From assembly GCA_905233405.1 (NCBI GenBank), contig CAJOEG010000037.1, forward strand, positions 1 through 15,189: a DNA stretch of 15,189 nucleotides, written 5' to 3'. Positions within the stretch are counted from its first letter, which is position 1. Every line of letters begins with the position of its first letter. A program made the translations under genes and the position numbers. The DNA is from an uncultured Bacteroidales bacterium (GTDB lineage Bacteria; Bacteroidota; Bacteroidia; Bacteroidales; ML635J-15). Below, one piece after another: positions 14,379-15,189 of the stretch. The notes beneath the pieces were generated by a model. The model was not told where the DNA came from and did no database searches. It was given only the letters and a program-made list of their open reading frames with translations.

Positions 14379-15189
14379 TTATTTTACTATCGACAAGTTC
14401 TTTGTTATCACCGAACCGCCGATGTTAGCCTTTACTATGTACATACCAGCCTTCAATGCTGATGTTTCAACAGAAACATAGTTCTCGCCTGACAACATAT
14501 TGGTACTGTCAATAGCCTTTACCAACTGTCCAACAGCATTGTATATTTCAATCGAAACATTGTTGTCTTCGGCAAGATTTACATTGATATAGGCATTGTC
14601 GCTTGCCGGATTCGGGTAGATGTCCATAGAATTTTCGGCAACTTCAATATCGGTATGTATGCTTACGGTTGAGTTTGCGTGTGACGGCAACTTGATATTG
14701 TCAATCCAAGCGCAATCGCTACCACCTGTTGTATTAACGTCCTTTACATACGACCACTTTAGTGTGTGTGAACCTGCAGTAATAGGATATGTCTGAAGGC
14801 TCCAGTTGTCGCTTGTGCCAGCCCACTGACCTTTCATATTACCATCAATATAGAAGGCTAAATAGTCGTAGTATGTTTCTTCGCTCGACCACCAGCTTGA
14901 GCCAGGAGCTTCGCACGAAACCTTCTTGTAGAATTCAACGTTGTCGGCGCCAAGAACATCAATTGTTATTACCAACGTTTTATTATCAACATCACAGGAA
15001 ACAGTTTTCTCCATTTCCTCTACAATTTCAAATTGTTCTTTAGTGAGTTTAAATGGATTTATTTTACCGGTATTTTCTTCTTCGTCCTTTATCAAAGACA
15101 CAACATAATCCTTAGCCCACTTAAAAGGAAGAATCGAGTATTCCAATAAAGACTTCTTCTGACCTTCGTTTAGATAATCATAGTATGTT
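14379..15189 (-). CDS. T9SS cargo protein, C-terminal part (5' end outside the window)
   Basis: The frame stays open to the window edge (TYYDYLNEGQKKSLLEYS before residue Met/Leu at 15146), so at least 270 residues are present and the start is missing. A beta-sandwich domain (WWSSEETYYDYLAFYIDG, GSHTLKWSYVKD, SDCAWIDNIKLP) resembles the jelly-roll modules that precede sorting domains in secreted peptidases and adhesins. The last 80 or so residues are a T9SS type A sorting domain (MDIYPNPASDNAYINV, VSIEIYNAVGQLVK, LKAGMYIVKAN). The catalytic part, if any, lies upstream. It is the upstream neighbour of the deiminase on the same strand with 68 bp between. Confidence 0.85.
   Translation of the reverse strand, partial: TYYDYLNEGQKKSLLEYSILPFKWAKDYVVSLIKDEEENTGKINPFKLTKEQFEIVEEMEKTVSCDVDNKTLVITIDVLGADNVEFYKKVSCEAPGSSWWSSEETYYDYLAFYIDGNMKGQWAGTSDNWSLQTYPITAGSHTLKWSYVKDVNTTGGSDCAWIDNIKLPSHANSTVSIHTDIEVAENSMDIYPNPASDNAYINVNLAEDNNVSIEIYNAVGQLVKAIDSTNMLSGENYVSVETSALKAGMYIVKANIGGSVITKNLSIVK

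Overview
The window looks like a chromosomal segment of an uncultured Bacteroidales bacterium, probably from an animal-associated anaerobic community. Evidence seen directly: several genes are preceded by the Bacteroidetes -7 promoter box TAnnTTTG (TACCTTTG or TATTTTTG); two proteins end in type IX secretion (T9SS) type A sorting domains; one protein ends in a Fibrobacter-type 'FISUMP' domain; many products carry signal peptides; and Shine-Dalgarno sequences are weak. I see no rRNA, tRNA, CRISPR array, transposase or integrase.

Layout. (1) 1-241: AT-rich leader with a strong two-tier inverted repeat, then the anmK promoter. (2) 242-1300: anmK, cell-wall recycling kinase. (3) 1303-2224: a GNAT acetyltransferase toxin with a small antitoxin on the minus strand. 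This module is bracketed by a near-identical 53-bp copy of the anmK 3' end, so it looks like an acquired cassette. (4) 2266-4554 (minus): a secreted trypsin-like protease fused to a FISUMP domain, and upstream of it a small protein with a HEPN-type RNxxxH motif. (5) 4555-4993: intergenic, no convincing gene. (6) 5056-9328 (plus): a secreted protein of unknown function, then a tight three-gene run of nuclease-fold proteins: a lipoprotein DNA/RNA non-specific endonuclease, a DUF1016 PD-(D/E)xK nuclease and a membrane-anchored endonuclease/exonuclease/phosphatase-fold protein. The unknown gene and the endonuclease gene share a duplicated promoter-leader block. (7) 9352-12491 (minus): a signal-peptide-bearing peptide deformylase fused to adhesin-like domains, followed by a MORN-repeat protein broken by a one-base frameshift. 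(8) 12580-15189 (minus): a homologue of the Porphyromonas peptidylarginine deiminase PPAD with a T9SS tail, and upstream of it a T9SS cargo protein that runs off the window.

The common theme is extracytoplasmic hydrolysis: nucleic-acid degradation in block 6 and modification of peptides in blocks 7-8. The most unusual observations are the exported peptide deformylase with an intact active site, the PPAD-like enzyme whose known catalytic and substrate-arginine positions are all matched, the anmK-tail duplication around the toxin-antitoxin pair, and twin palindromes inserted in frame in the DUF1016 gene. An attractive but unproven idea is that the deformylase and the deiminase together edit the ends of peptides outside the cell.
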